A stretch of 64,000 nucleotides of DNA from Elysia chlorotica (taxonomy: Eukaryota; Mollusca; Gastropoda; Plakobranchidae). The DNA is taken from contig RQTK01000022.1 of assembly GCA_003991915.1 (NCBI GenBank), positions 509,531 through 573,530 of the forward strand. The letters are read 5' to 3'. This document shows positions 63,601-64,000 of this stretch, one piece after another. The notes under the pieces were generated by a model. It had not been told where the DNA came from and did no database searches. It saw only the letters and a list, made by a program, of their open reading frames with translations. The position numbers were made by a program, and so were the translations under genes. The stretch's first letter is position 1. The number at the start of each line of letters is the position of its first letter.

Positions 63601-63950
63601 TGTAGAACGGGTGTAGGGGTAAATTTTAACAGCTTAGATCTTGGTAGCCCTGGACCTGGTTTAATCTTTTAGAACTTTCTCAGAGGTATCTTGGAATGAA
63701 TCAACAAGTACTCGATAGCATATAAATTTAATCATAAACTTAACCTTATTAAAGAAGTATTTCATAAACGTTTTCGTCCATAATCTTGGCATGTAGATCT
63801 AGATTCAATATCTAATCTAACTCTTAACTAAAAGTTTAAATTTTAAAAAAGTACATGCAAACTTACCACAAAATGCACACCCTCGACACTCCCAAGTGCG
63901 TAACAATCTCCCCCATTACAGGCTCCTGTTAGAATCTGATGTCTATTCAT
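243..63950 (-). CDS. DMXL2: DmX-like protein (rabconnectin-3 alpha), 50 coding exons, 3' end outside window
   Basis: This giant WD40 scaffold is the metazoan counterpart of yeast Rav1. In animals it pairs with WDR7 in a RAVE-like complex that reassembles V1 and Vo sectors of the V-ATPase, and is found on synaptic and endosomal vesicles. Fifty exons were chained by eye; all use GT-AG introns except intron 4 (GC-AG), and every junction phase matches. About 3252 residues are in the window. Residues 1-1420 are WD40 propellers, about 1290-2150 the Rav1-type core, 2290-2990 the DMXL-specific C-terminal half, and 3085 onward the C-terminal WD40 repeats. Vertebrate DMXL1/2 are about 3030 residues and fly DmX about 3400, so an estimated total near 3360 is normal. 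DMXL1 and DMXL2 are vertebrate paralogues, so the symbol is only by similarity. The gene looks intact. Still missing are the last exons and any 5' non-coding exon. Confidence 0.96.
716..880 (+). mobile_element. Probable SINE of a second family
   Basis: Contains a B-box-like GATTTCGAGCCC and the trailing ATTTGGGCATCAGACCC ... GCTGATGTCAGAGGTTGAG segment. It lies in the intron between exons 49 and 50. Only one clear copy is in the window. Confidence 0.5.
934..1078 (-). CDS. DMXL2: DMXL exon 49 (residues 3175-3223), C-terminal WD40
   Basis: Reads SFQCHNKTTSDFQFVGSSS, then MIATAGQSSENRNVCLWD, nearly invariant in DMXL. The acceptor is fixed at GACAG by the phase-0 donor of exon 48. Donor GTAAGT, phase 1 out. 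Confidence 0.97.
1180..1400. repeat. Diverged relative of the 22045 element
   Basis: Collinear short matches to 22045-22266: AAATGCACTTTG, TTTTGAAAATGA, AGCAGTTTTT/GTAGTTTTT and CTCTAGCTCAAAA. More decayed and without clear ends. Confidence 0.45.
1926..2003 (-). CDS. DMXL2: DMXL exon 48 (residues 3149-3174), C-terminal WD40
   Basis: Reads CCVSDVEGSICLWQVG and ends NKPIM. It fits the family's GNK-CGVAD-EG-LS-WQ join exactly. Acceptor CCCCAG, donor GTAAGA; 26 codons, phase 0 at both ends. Confidence 0.96.
2473..2603 (-). CDS. DMXL2: DMXL exon 47 (residues 3105-3148), C-terminal WD40
   Basis: Reads YMTGGADGAVRLWEWG then FRQ-like TTLRQAGSFPKVTKVLF and NAQGNK. This is the YLTGAQDGSVR-FEW blade of DMXL. 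Acceptor GACCAG, donor GTCAGC, phase 0 out. Confidence 0.97.
3066..3126 (-). CDS. DMXL2: DMXL exon 46 (residues 3085-3105)
   Basis: Reads ILRRSVLGVRRIGSHPVLP, matching the conserved GVRR-(A/I)-SHP motif that precedes the C-terminal WD40 repeats. Acceptor ATTAAG (non-CAG), donor GTAAGT. Confidence 0.95.
4721..4804 (-). CDS. DMXL2: DMXL exon 45 (residues 3057-3084)
   Basis: Reads VKSFSSLGVHHPVYSNYIV then DRSRRLISP, 28 codons. Acceptor TACCAG, donor GTAAGT, phase 0 at both ends. Weakly conserved, so it could be a cassette exon: skipping it would keep the frame. Confidence 0.82.
5658..5750. repeat. (GA)n microsatellite
   Basis: Starts as imperfect GAGAGACA units and becomes a pure GA run of about 40 repeats. 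Confidence 0.98.
6970..7156 (-). CDS. DMXL2: DMXL exon 44 (residues 2994-3056), Pro/Ser-rich linker
   Basis: Reads PNPGPEAPEFLVVQTPMDT then a Pro/Ser/Asn-rich low-complexity linker ending VQTGRGSSV. Markedly GC-rich against AT-rich introns. Acceptor CTCCAG, donor GTAAGA. The linker is divergent, but phase and position leave no alternative frame. Confidence 0.92.
7260..7315. repeat. (GA)n microsatellite
   Basis: Pure GA run after a GGGA-rich lead-in; about 100 bases upstream (in transcript order) of exon 44. Confidence 0.98.
7494..7730. mobile_element. Mariner-derived MITE with perfect terminal inverted repeats
   Basis: Both ends carry CGAGGGCAGGCTGATAAATA and its reverse complement, with an inverted match of about 32 bases, flanked by TA duplications at 7492-7493 and 7731-7732. 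Inside, the minus strand codes for FFADRVRKLVQRWRLCIE plus RDGDYVEK, the C-terminal end of a mariner transposase. The rest of the transposase is deleted, so it is a non-autonomous deletion derivative. Confidence 0.93.
10500..10551 (-). other. Candidate alternative terminal exon of the DMXL gene
   Basis: Inside the intron after exon 43. Acceptor CTTCAG is followed, in the phase left by exon 43, by DQAGKKLTPRGRSRKK and TAA. The stop overlaps an AATAAA poly(A) signal (10504 down to 10499). The stretch is clearly richer in GC than its surroundings. If used, it would give a protein ending near residue 3010, without the C-terminal WD40 repeats. The pyrimidine tract is poor and I know of no homologous isoform, so it may be chance. 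Confidence 0.35.
11864..11988 (-). CDS. DMXL2: DMXL exon 43 (residues 2953-2994)
   Basis: Reads ANSNLMVLSTQKEVVELDV then MWLDDDNEYDIEML, matching the family's ELDV---L motif with an acidic tail. Donor GTGAGT, phase 2 out. Two downstream acceptors fit this phase: exon 44 at 7156 and the alternative end at 10551. Confidence 0.96.
12665..12772 (-). CDS. DMXL2: DMXL exon 42 (residues 2917-2952)
   Basis: Reads KVVHKEQDIITAFAINQ at its end, matching HKESD-I-AF-VN. Acceptor TTTTAG, donor GTGATG (weak), phase 0 at both ends. Confidence 0.95.
13567..13687 (-). CDS. DMXL2: DMXL exon 41 (residues 2876-2916)
   Basis: Reads VKRLWFHLIKQDSLRDIFL then RYVYKKRQE, matching VKRLW-FLVKQ---ETFIRYIFTKKR of the family. 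Acceptor TCACAG, donor GTTAGT. Confidence 0.96.
14162..14357 (-). CDS. DMXL2: DMXL exon 40 (residues 2811-2876)
   Basis: Reads ELPNASPSLHAIMKVLDQW then LFGGAPSNYIPG and ENTPFL. The acceptor AACCAG gives the conserved ELS-ELP join; a CAG 40 bases further upstream would break frame. Donor GTAAGA, phase 2 out. Confidence 0.96.
14567..14697 (-). mobile_element. Truncated SINE, same family
   Basis: Retains the CCATGACTCCTGTCTCAGCC core and the tRNA-like head but lacks the distal block. Lies between exons 40 and 39. Confidence 0.75.
15128..15264 (-). CDS. DMXL2: DMXL exon 39 (residues 2765-2811)
   Basis: Reads SYSWCIIRYAVVKSVISNL then KTFLPQIGIELS, matching the family's SYSW-L-L--V and N-K-F-PIAG motif. 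Acceptor ATCCAG, donor GTAAGA, phase 1 out. Confidence 0.96.
15708..15856 (-). CDS. DMXL2: DMXL exon 38 (residues 2716-2765), acidic
   Basis: Reads PFVPSKENILDYDSDDSF and then an Asp/Ser-rich run ending YDYDDDDIISE, predicted disordered and very acidic. Vertebrate DMXL also has an acidic DSDE-rich insert here. Acceptor TTTCAG, donor GTAAGT, phase 2 out. Confidence 0.95.
16069..16232 (-). CDS. DMXL2: DMXL exon 37 (residues 2661-2715)
   Basis: Reads DDVSKHRMMFNMRVM, then FVPPEISMVNYFMTK, matching the conserved KHR-RFNMR and PPE-SM-DYF. Acceptor TTTCAG, donor GTAAGG, phase 0 out. Confidence 0.97.
16325..16580 (+). mobile_element. Possible SINE, weak
   Basis: Begins with GACTTGAGTGGTAGAGCCC, an A-box-like start as in tRNA-derived SINEs, and ends in an AACCAATCAACCAACC tail. 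The B-box is poorly preserved. Confidence 0.45.
16734..16976 (-). CDS. DMXL2: DMXL exon 36 (residues 2580-2661)
   Basis: Reads GVASLKVLLAREKDEDSPR, then LLTEALISVYMSLLISGLS and MLYRLVANKLD with WNALFGGG. A very well conserved helical block of DMXL. Acceptor TGACAG, donor GTAAGC. Confidence 0.97.
17353..17465 (-). CDS. DMXL2: DMXL exon 35 (residues 2542-2580)
   Basis: A Ser/Arg-rich linker (PEFSYPSSHLMAGVRRSR) ending in VNTPPAKWPG, the conserved P-WPG motif. Acceptor TTTCAG, donor GTAAGA, phase 1 out. Confidence 0.94.
17868..18047 (-). mobile_element. Diverged SINE, same family
   Basis: Keeps a recognisable B-box (GGGTTCGAACCC-like) and the CACAATATACTGACAC core segment; the remainder is diverged. 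Lies between exons 35 and 34. Confidence 0.65.
18111..18289 (-). CDS. DMXL2: DMXL exon 34 (residues 2483-2542)
   Basis: Reads DLLQSVVEMPLPPSA, then LSVALSSCIYQSLCDSDSF, matching the family's LSASIYQALCDS. Acceptor CTAAG (not CAG), donor GTGAGT, phase 2 out. Confidence 0.95.
18582..18722 (-). CDS. DMXL2: DMXL exon 33 (residues 2436-2482)
   Basis: Reads ELQQERPQQQLLSPLPFPT then LPLLSATI and VIADPIQYL, conserved DMXL sequence. Acceptor TTCACAG, donor GTAAAT; phase 0 at both ends. Confidence 0.97.
18961..19229 (-). CDS. DMXL2: DMXL exon 32 (residues 2346-2435)
   Basis: Contains RMARRKAWLRANQHLL and LASYCILQGSGGGGLASV, then MELLLLLQ, the conserved metazoan DMXL block (WLRANQ-LLR, GGLASV-MEL-LLLQ). 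Acceptor GAACAG, donor GTAATT. Confidence 0.97.
19580..19742 (-). CDS. DMXL2: DMXL exon 31 (residues 2292-2346)
   Basis: Reads VIMEELGNLATGYEVDGG, then LYIWLEKEVEVLSVLCDYG, the helical segment after the Rav1-like core. Acceptor GGACAG, donor GTAATT, phase 1 out. Confidence 0.94.
19859..19913. repeat. (TTA)n microsatellite next to ambiguous bases
   Basis: About 18 TTA units. Ambiguous calls (N) at 19832, 19834 and 19835 lie just before it, suggesting a local assembly problem. Confidence 0.97.
20290..21141 (-). CDS. DMXL2: DMXL exon 30 (residues 2008-2291), WG motifs and acidic stretch
   Basis: An 852-base exon. It starts with PRVFNFYNYLRIHPLITR and FFAAAHAHFQNGCPVVAIE, the end of the Rav1-like core. 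A disordered stretch follows with two SIDWG repeats (SIDWGQP, SIDWGTP) about 12 residues apart, an alternating DLDLELDLGLGG and a run of about 12 acidic residues. The tail HIDIMAQQYKFIACLK resumes ordered sequence. The acceptor is AAAG|AGA, chosen for phase 0; an AG two bases on would shift the frame. Confidence 0.96.
21611..21844 (-). CDS. DMXL2: DMXL exon 29 (residues 1930-2007)
   Basis: Reads VILDKLEDLQLALVLCRLH and AHPDPFLRSMALWQLKDY, matching the conserved CL-KLEDIQLAL and DPFLRS-A-W-L patterns. Acceptor TTTCAG, donor GTGAGA; phase 0 at both ends. Confidence 0.97.
22045..22266. mobile_element. Copy of the same MITE-like family
   Basis: Starts GTGAAGCAACCAGAATGAAT and contains TTGTTTGGAGGGCTCTAG, both matching 61779-62030. 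It abuts the LINE remnant at 22280; the second inverted repeat is missing. Confidence 0.65.
22280..23440 (+). pseudogene. Decayed LINE reverse transcriptase with GAT-repeat tail
   Basis: Conceptual reading across several frames shows DQCGFVKGK, IKQGVRQGCVLSPDLF, ADDTVLIAE, FQYLGTPITSDGR and a C-terminal GKRSKGRQREKLLDSLA block. These are classic non-LTR retrotransposon RT motifs. The Tyr of the catalytic YADD box is a TAA stop, and there are further stops and frameshifts. The 3' end runs into a (GAT)n tail. It lies antisense to the host gene in intron 28. The clade (RTE or CR1-like) was not determined. Confidence 0.88.
23543..23708 (-). CDS. DMXL2: DMXL exon 28 (residues 1874-1929)
   Basis: Reads FFGLDFEKENNQRIAMKNA and then YHHAVALFFLAGRIDMAVN, the helical repeat region of the Rav1 domain. 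Acceptor AATAG, donor GTAAGT, phase 0 out. Confidence 0.96.
24187..24404 (-). CDS. DMXL2: DMXL exon 27 (residues 1802-1874)
   Basis: Reads DEPVWDELKVYGVGWWLNN and PMDAALYYLAMRKRTIV, the Rav1-family motif W-EL-GVGWW and DAAL-YLAM-KK. Donor GTATGT, phase 2 out. Confidence 0.97.
24735..24913 (-). CDS. DMXL2: DMXL exon 26 (residues 1742-1801)
   Basis: Contains DECGLRFLLALRQYQCL, then LPPFKR and YLVWGFHSESTE. This is near-invariant Rav1/DMXL sequence (G-RFLLA and WAFHSE-type motif). Acceptor TTTCAG, donor GTGAGA. Confidence 0.97.
25524..26514 (-). CDS. DMXL2: DMXL exon 25 (residues 1412-1742), largest exon
   Basis: A 991-base exon. It starts VFSQWRSDSED, a Ser-rich disordered section follows, then the conserved LPQYHPKLLTELLNCGK and VKAILAHLVRCI, IPPLPLYALIAAD and LSGNDQFHLAALAE. 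These HP-LLELL and IPPLPLY-L motifs mark the Rav1-type C-terminal domain shared with yeast. The Ser-rich part is a plausible phosphorylation region, by inference only. Phase 0 in, 1 out. Confidence 0.97.
26737..27003 (-). CDS. DMXL2: DMXL exon 24 (residues 1323-1411)
   Basis: Contains a charged stretch, then LPPLPMHINWVRAGILVVG followed by MDNEMQ, the conserved last blade of the N-terminal WD40 region. Acceptor TATTAG, donor GTCTGT (weaker than consensus), phase 0. Confidence 0.94.
27297..27652 (-). CDS. DMXL2: DMXL exon 23 (residues 1204-1322)
   Basis: Begins GSEWVQEDTIELNNI, then a polar loop, then VQLDWVATEDGSHLLTVG with VLIYGQ, a WD40 blade leading into the Rav1-like region. Acceptor TATAG, donor GTAGGA, phase 0 out. 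Confidence 0.95.
28429..28488. repeat. (GA)n microsatellite
   Basis: About 28 GA units in the intron between exons 23 and 22. Confidence 0.98.
28686..28826 (-). CDS. DMXL2: DMXL exon 22 (residues 1157-1204)
   Basis: Reads QPIAVSCAYSGRIAVAYRSG and KFVNLRVVILECESTGG, conserved DMXL blade sequence. Acceptor ACTCAG, donor GTAAAT, phase 1 out. Confidence 0.95.
28845..29060. repeat. Intronic tandem duplication, unit 1
   Basis: Matches 29258-29515 with small differences: CAATTATATTGCAT, GTGGGTAACTAAGTCTTATT, ATGTCAATCTTACATA, GATGAGGCATACAA. The units lie in the intron between exons 22 and 21. Confidence 0.85.
29095..29200. repeat. Palindromic block, pogo/Tigger-like end
   Basis: Starts CAGTGGAACACGTTTAAACC, resembling the TIR of pogo-type elements. 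Inside, AAACCGAAATT is repeated inverted as AATTTCGGTTT. No second terminus was found. Confidence 0.45.
29258..29515. repeat. Intronic tandem duplication, unit 2
   Basis: Second unit of the direct repeat starting at 28845, offset by roughly 410 bases. The spacer holds the palindromic block at 29095-29200. Confidence 0.85.
29670..30039 (-). CDS. DMXL2: DMXL exon 21 (residues 1034-1157)
   Basis: Contains LALPEGVEVISAAPAGGHL, then FAPYQFVTACSDGEIRFW, a textbook WD40 blade end, then NWAEWVRPSS. Acceptor AACCAG, donor GTGAGA, phase 1 out. Confidence 0.96.
30442..30587 (-). CDS. DMXL2: DMXL exon 20 (residues 985-1033)
   Basis: A polar linker (EYDWNDCENMVDSYNDEL ... GQTMVMSVRTTK) between WD40 blades. 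Placed by phase and clean splice sites (TTCTAG, GTAAAC). Confidence 0.9.
31004..31226 (-). CDS. DMXL2: DMXL exon 19 (residues 911-985)
   Basis: Reads VQLLHVFQEQLI then FDENFFLVVVEKNADKGC and LYMWKITID, a WD40 blade. Acceptor TTTTAG, donor GTAATT, phase 0 in and 1 out. Confidence 0.95.
31714..31960 (-). other. Unassigned open reading stretch in an intron
   Basis: Between exons 19 and 18, the minus strand is open for about 80 codons ending in TGA, containing SKVWMYMPDQQQSFWAIPL and NVDDIDNMLPPLVIM. It has about average coding GC and an acceptor (TATCAG) at 31925 compatible with phase 0. I do not recognise the sequence: it could be a transposon fragment, an alternative exon or chance. Confidence 0.3.
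32219..32383 (-). CDS. DMXL2: DMXL exon 18 (residues 856-910)
   Basis: Reads LFNIISLQSSARPGCVLELDAL, matching the conserved QQS-ARPGCI-ELD motif. A strong pyrimidine tract precedes acceptor CACAG. An internal GTAAGT near the 5' end of the exon is a possible cryptic donor. Confidence 0.94.
32495..33066 (+). pseudogene. 3' fragment of a LINE reverse transcriptase
   Basis: Fragments read EYLGSRIDNNSKCSQ, KIKYSGHLKRDD-like, and GRPTRRWMDE in broken frames. These correspond to the thumb and C-terminal part of a LINE RT. It ends in a short GATGACGACGATGATG tail. 5'-truncated and antisense to the host gene, in intron 17. Confidence 0.8.
33401..33536 (-). CDS. DMXL2: DMXL exon 17 (residues 810-855)
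   Basis: Reads TSLGAYSNSPSALFVASDG then CLRLFQAVIDARSLL. The donor was set at ACTACT|GTAGGT because this is the only nearby site giving phase 0 for exon 18. Follows a 4.4 kb intron. Confidence 0.94.
33537..37915 (-). other. Intron 16 (4.4 kb)
   Basis: AT-rich; an ATT run near 35180 and poly-A stretches only. I found nothing coding or structured. Confidence 0.75.
37916..38090 (-). CDS. DMXL2: DMXL exon 16 (residues 752-810)
   Basis: Reads FCSELILWQVMPVGPLS, ELCRINNSN and AFTSVAWVPTLLP, a WD40 blade conserved in DMXL. Acceptor TTCTCAG, donor GTGTGT, phase 2 in the last codon. Confidence 0.96.
38416..38638 (-). CDS. DMXL2: DMXL exon 15 (residues 678-752)
   Basis: Contains VSVSHVARACGHRFRTNS and HPVLPLMLTTSHHN, near-invariant DMXL sequence, followed by a Ser/Pro-rich tail. 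Acceptor TTTTAG, donor GTAACT; the nearer GTTTAG site would break phase. Confidence 0.96.
39151..39490 (-). CDS. DMXL2: DMXL exon 14 (residues 564-677)
   Basis: Reads LIDHLDESW ... FSSRLPRAFPIPDA ... HMVTKHTNGTLNQWQ; the KH-NG-LNQWQ tail is characteristic of DMXL. GC-rich compared with flanking introns. Acceptor CACCAG, donor GTATGC, phase 0 out. Confidence 0.95.
39988..40115 (-). CDS. DMXL2: DMXL exon 13 (residues 522-564)
   Basis: Reads LDRKIDSLLLDWHSSPDY then FSIHPVDGSFLVW, a canonical WD40 blade matching DMXL (RIDSL-LDWH). Acceptor TTTCAG, donor GTAAGT, phase 2 out. Confidence 0.95.
40268..40401 (-). CDS. DMXL2: DMXL exon 12 (residues 477-521)
   Basis: Basic then acidic linker (KARKKHVLPDKRRMRQNGS ... 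KEEEMEHHAEFP), probably disordered. Placed by phase between exons 11 and 13. Acceptor CCCCAG, donor GTGAGT. Confidence 0.9.
40512..40775 (-). mobile_element. SINE, same family
   Basis: Shares the distal GTTTAACG-CCAAC block and the ATACCATGACTCCTG core (plus-strand reading) with 42200-42441. The tRNA-like head is more degraded. Intron 12/11 boundary side, between exons 12 and 11. Confidence 0.8.
41112..41339 (-). CDS. DMXL2: DMXL exon 11 (residues 401-477), acidic insert
   Basis: Starts DIPLLP, then FRLHWMNNKDMEF, a predicted helix and a strongly acidic end (DSDEEIEEEEDPDSDDG). The acidic loop lies inside the N-terminal propeller, as in vertebrate DMXL. Acceptor TTTTAG, donor GTATGT. Confidence 0.94.
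41671..41846 (-). CDS. DMXL2: DMXL exon 10 (residues 342-401)
   Basis: Basic start (QAIHKRRKFPKSGGE) then HHNGVSPVLHFHLACSINP, a WD40 strand. The FHLxxSINP pattern is typical of the family. Acceptor CTCCAG, donor GTAAAA, phase 1 out. Confidence 0.93.
42200..42441 (-). mobile_element. tRNA-derived SINE, most complete copy
   Basis: On the minus strand it starts with a tRNA-like head: A-box-like TGGTCCAGGGG and B-box AGTTCGAATCC. A core follows (TGAGACAGGAGTCATGGCAT on this strand), then a distal block ending in TTAAACCAACC repeats. Copies at 14567, 17868, 40512, 48600 and 60708 share the core or head. Confidence 0.85.
42805..42931 (+). mobile_element. Short LINE 3'-end fragment with GAT tail
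   Basis: About 95 bases reading like the end of an ORF (RQLPGRGSTDVDVAPVPAR-like) then stop, directly followed by eight GAT units. Organisation matches the tails at 23407 and 33048. Intron 9. Confidence 0.5.
43050..43235 (-). CDS. DMXL2: DMXL exon 9 (residues 280-342)
   Basis: Continues MPR-GSVANMLVTSCEDNVCRIFVET, a WD40 blade, then a basic stretch (RHKKRFVHRLKTIR). Acceptor TTTCAG, donor GTAAGT. Confidence 0.95.
43887..44022 (-). CDS. DMXL2: DMXL exon 8 (residues 235-280)
   Basis: Contains FIYISHPRSVTGFEWR and SKYMPR, one of the most conserved DMXL signatures. Acceptor TATTAG, donor GTGACA; phase 1 in, 2 out. Confidence 0.95.
44289..44328 (-). CDS. DMXL2: DMXL exon 7, 40-base microexon (residues 222-235)
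   Basis: Only 13 codons plus one base: NERLVKIWYEDQK, the VKIWY end of the WD40 blade begun in exons 5-6. Acceptor TTTCAG, donor GTATGT. Too short for routine ORF finding but fixed by phase and conservation. Confidence 0.93.
44440..44562. repeat. (AAT)n microsatellite, imperfect
   Basis: Interrupted AAT run with AGT and GAT variant units at the ends, between exons 7 and 6. Confidence 0.95.
44737..44803 (-). CDS. DMXL2: DMXL exon 6 (residues 199-221)
   Basis: Reads PASPVIHLKYSPDSFVFASLGK, the strand b-c part of a WD40 blade (KFSPD-type core). Acceptor CTTCAG, donor GTAAGT. Confidence 0.95.
45404..45641 (-). CDS. DMXL2: DMXL exon 5 (residues 120-199)
   Basis: Begins SRLLTGGDVIQMWEY, a clear WD40 blade, and ends WECVWKIK into the next blade. 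Acceptor AAACAG, donor GTAAGA, phase 1 in and 2 out. Confidence 0.95.
45642..47053 (-). other. Intron 4 (1.4 kb, GC-AG)
   Basis: Contains 490 bp repeat copy 1 at its 3' (low-coordinate) side. The donor is GC (47053-47052) and the acceptor a standard AG at 45642. Confidence 0.85.
45797..46290. repeat. About 490 bp repeat, copy 1 (intron 4)
   Basis: Nearly identical to 56204-56700 over its length, in the same orientation. The shared block starts at a T-run followed by CTTTCAGTAAAG and ends near ACTGGTTGCGCTC. I saw no terminal inverted repeats and no coding potential. Confidence 0.9.
47054..47132 (-). CDS. DMXL2: DMXL exon 4 (residues 94-120), GC donor
   Basis: Reads KLDYRWFPTAEL...LSWNVEG. 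Acceptor CTCCTCAG. The only donor that gives the conserved continuation VEG-SRLLTGG is GAAG followed by GCATGT, a non-canonical GC splice donor. Confidence 0.9.
47133..52522 (-). other. Intron 3 (5.4 kb)
   Basis: AT-rich sequence with one partial SINE at 48600-48722 and a C-run near 50532. I see no exon, gene or other structured element in the rest. Confidence 0.8.
48600..48722 (-). mobile_element. Partial SINE, distal half only
   Basis: Shows TATAGGCTATAATGTGGA, CCCCAAGAGTGATGTC and CTGACACTGACTCAA, matching the distal and core parts of the family; no tRNA-like head. Confidence 0.6.
52523..52591 (-). CDS. DMXL2: DMXL exon 3 (residues 71-93)
   Basis: Reads VAASFARKIHIFEPTP, a WD40 strand ending in the usual IFEP of this family. 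Acceptor TAACAG, donor GTAAGT, phase 0 at both ends. Confidence 0.94.
53928..54053 (-). CDS. DMXL2: DMXL exon 2 (residues 29-70)
   Basis: Reads AYASGCDIVILASNF..., the strongly conserved first WD40 strand set of DMXL. Acceptor CCTCAG, donor GTGAGA, phase 0 at both ends. The first part of this exon is duplicated just upstream (see 54086-54129). Confidence 0.95.
54086..54129 (-). pseudogene. Partial tandem copy of exon 2 with its acceptor
   Basis: Reads CTCAG then codons for TYAFGCDIILAI, against AYASGCDIVILAS in exon 2. One codon is missing and several bases differ. It lies about 70 bases upstream of the real exon in transcript order. It has no good donor, so it is probably a dead pseudo-exon. 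Confidence 0.7.
54390..57200. promoter_or_regulatory. CpG-retaining part of intron 1, possible regulatory region
   Basis: By eye, 55400-55600 has about as many CpG as its base composition predicts, unlike the CpG-poor bulk of the window. It includes a CRE-like TGACGTGG near 55540 and a TAATTAGTATGCAAA homeodomain/POU-like site at 57148. No exon or TATA box could be assigned. The repeat copy at 56204-56700 lies within it. Confidence 0.3.
56204..56700. repeat. About 490 bp repeat, copy 2 (intron 1)
   Basis: Direct-orientation partner of 45797-46290, differing by scattered substitutions and small indels, including an 8-base insertion near the middle. Flanks are unrelated, so it is a transposed or duplicated unit rather than part of a larger duplication. 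Confidence 0.9.
58415..58460. repeat. (GA)n microsatellite
   Basis: About 20 GA units following a purine-rich GAAGAGAT stretch in intron 1. Confidence 0.97.
60640..60675. repeat. (GA)n microsatellite
   Basis: Short GA run immediately before the SINE at 60708. Confidence 0.96.
60708..60945 (-). mobile_element. SINE, same family
   Basis: Contains TAGCGTCCAACGCCAGCGCC, TAGTCCCCAAGACTAACGTC and the ACTGACACCGACTCAACCAG core, with a degraded head. It directly follows a GA microsatellite. Confidence 0.75.
60973..61007. repeat. 35-base exact copy of the sequence upstream of the start codon
   Basis: Identical to 63966-64000, just 5' of the DMXL start codon; includes TCTTCAATCCCCGGAAGTAC. The match reaches the window edge, so its true length is unknown. 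Confidence 0.9.
61779..62030. mobile_element. MITE-like element with terminal inverted repeats
   Basis: The ends GTGAGGCAACCAGGGTGAAT and the reverse complement of the far end (GTGATGCAATTAGGGTGAAT) match at about 24 of 29 positions. The interior AAGAGCCCTCCAAACATGGA region also matches, inverted, the copy at 22045. Confidence 0.7.
62179..62390. repeat. Two-unit tandem repeat, period about 108
   Basis: GCCCATTCCAATAAACAAAA with the following CGACACAAAACA and GTTCTTGAGTCTTTCACAGG occurs at 62179 and again at 62287, with a short insertion in the second unit. Confidence 0.85.
63867..63950 (-). CDS. DMXL2: DMXL exon 1 (start codon, residues 1-28)
   Basis: Begins MNRHQILTGACNGGD, matching the vertebrate DMXL start (M-HQ-LTGA pattern). 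The ATG is preceded by ACC, a good initiation context. Donor is GTAAGT, phase 0. Only 50 bases of upstream sequence remain, so 5' UTR extent and promoter cannot be judged. Confidence 0.93.
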
Positions 63951-64000
63951 GGTAAGACTTTTATGATTTATTGAATTTGATCTTCAATCCCCGGAAGTAC

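Larger units (their letters stand above)
54054..63866 (-). other. Intron 1 (9.8 kb)
   Basis: First coding intron. It holds the pseudo-exon (54086), the CpG-retaining stretch, 490 bp repeat copy 2, GA runs at 58415 and 60640, a GC-rich unexplained patch at 59226-59520, a SINE, the inverted-repeat element at 61779 and the tandem repeat at 62179. No convincing ORF on either strand. Confidence 0.85.

Overview
The window is almost entirely one very large animal gene, read on the minus strand. It encodes a DmX-like protein (DMXL1/DMXL2 family, rabconnectin-3 alpha; metazoan counterpart of yeast Rav1). I could chain 50 coding exons from the start codon at 63950 down to 243. Every exon junction keeps the reading frame, no internal stop occurs, and each piece resembles the matching part of vertebrate DMXL. 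The exons sum to 9757 coding bases (about 3252 residues). The last roughly 110 residues (final C-terminal WD40 repeats and stop codon) should lie beyond base 1. I see no second host gene, tRNA, rRNA or CRISPR array.

The host is an animal, most likely a mollusc and probably a gastropod. The DNA is AT-rich and has long introns. It holds tRNA-derived SINEs with a shared core, LINE remnants ending in GAT repeats, mariner-type miniature elements and long GA runs. The mollusc assignment is inference from overall character; phylum-level confidence is moderate and species is not determinable.

Layout, in gene order from right to left: the start-codon exon at 63867-63950; a 9.9 kb first intron with more CpG, SINEs, an inverted-repeat element and repeats; exons 2-24 (54053 to 26737), the N-terminal WD40 propellers with an acidic insert in exon 11; exons 25-30 (26514 to 20290), the Rav1-type conserved helical core, with Ser-rich and acidic disordered stretches; exons 31-43 (19742 to 11864), the conserved DMXL-specific C-terminal half; a 4.7 kb intron with a mariner MITE and a possible alternative last exon; exons 44-50 (7156 to 243), a Pro/Ser-rich linker and the C-terminal WD40 repeats.

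In other animals this protein works with WDR7 (rabconnectin-3 beta) as a RAVE-like complex that promotes V-ATPase assembly, acidifying endosomes, lysosomes and synaptic vesicles. That function is inferred from family membership. The intervening DNA is intronic and transposon-rich. The items most worth a second look are a phase-compatible alternative terminal exon, a partial tandem duplication of exon 2, a GC-AG intron, and a roughly 490 bp repeat present twice inside the gene. I found no convincing novel biological system.
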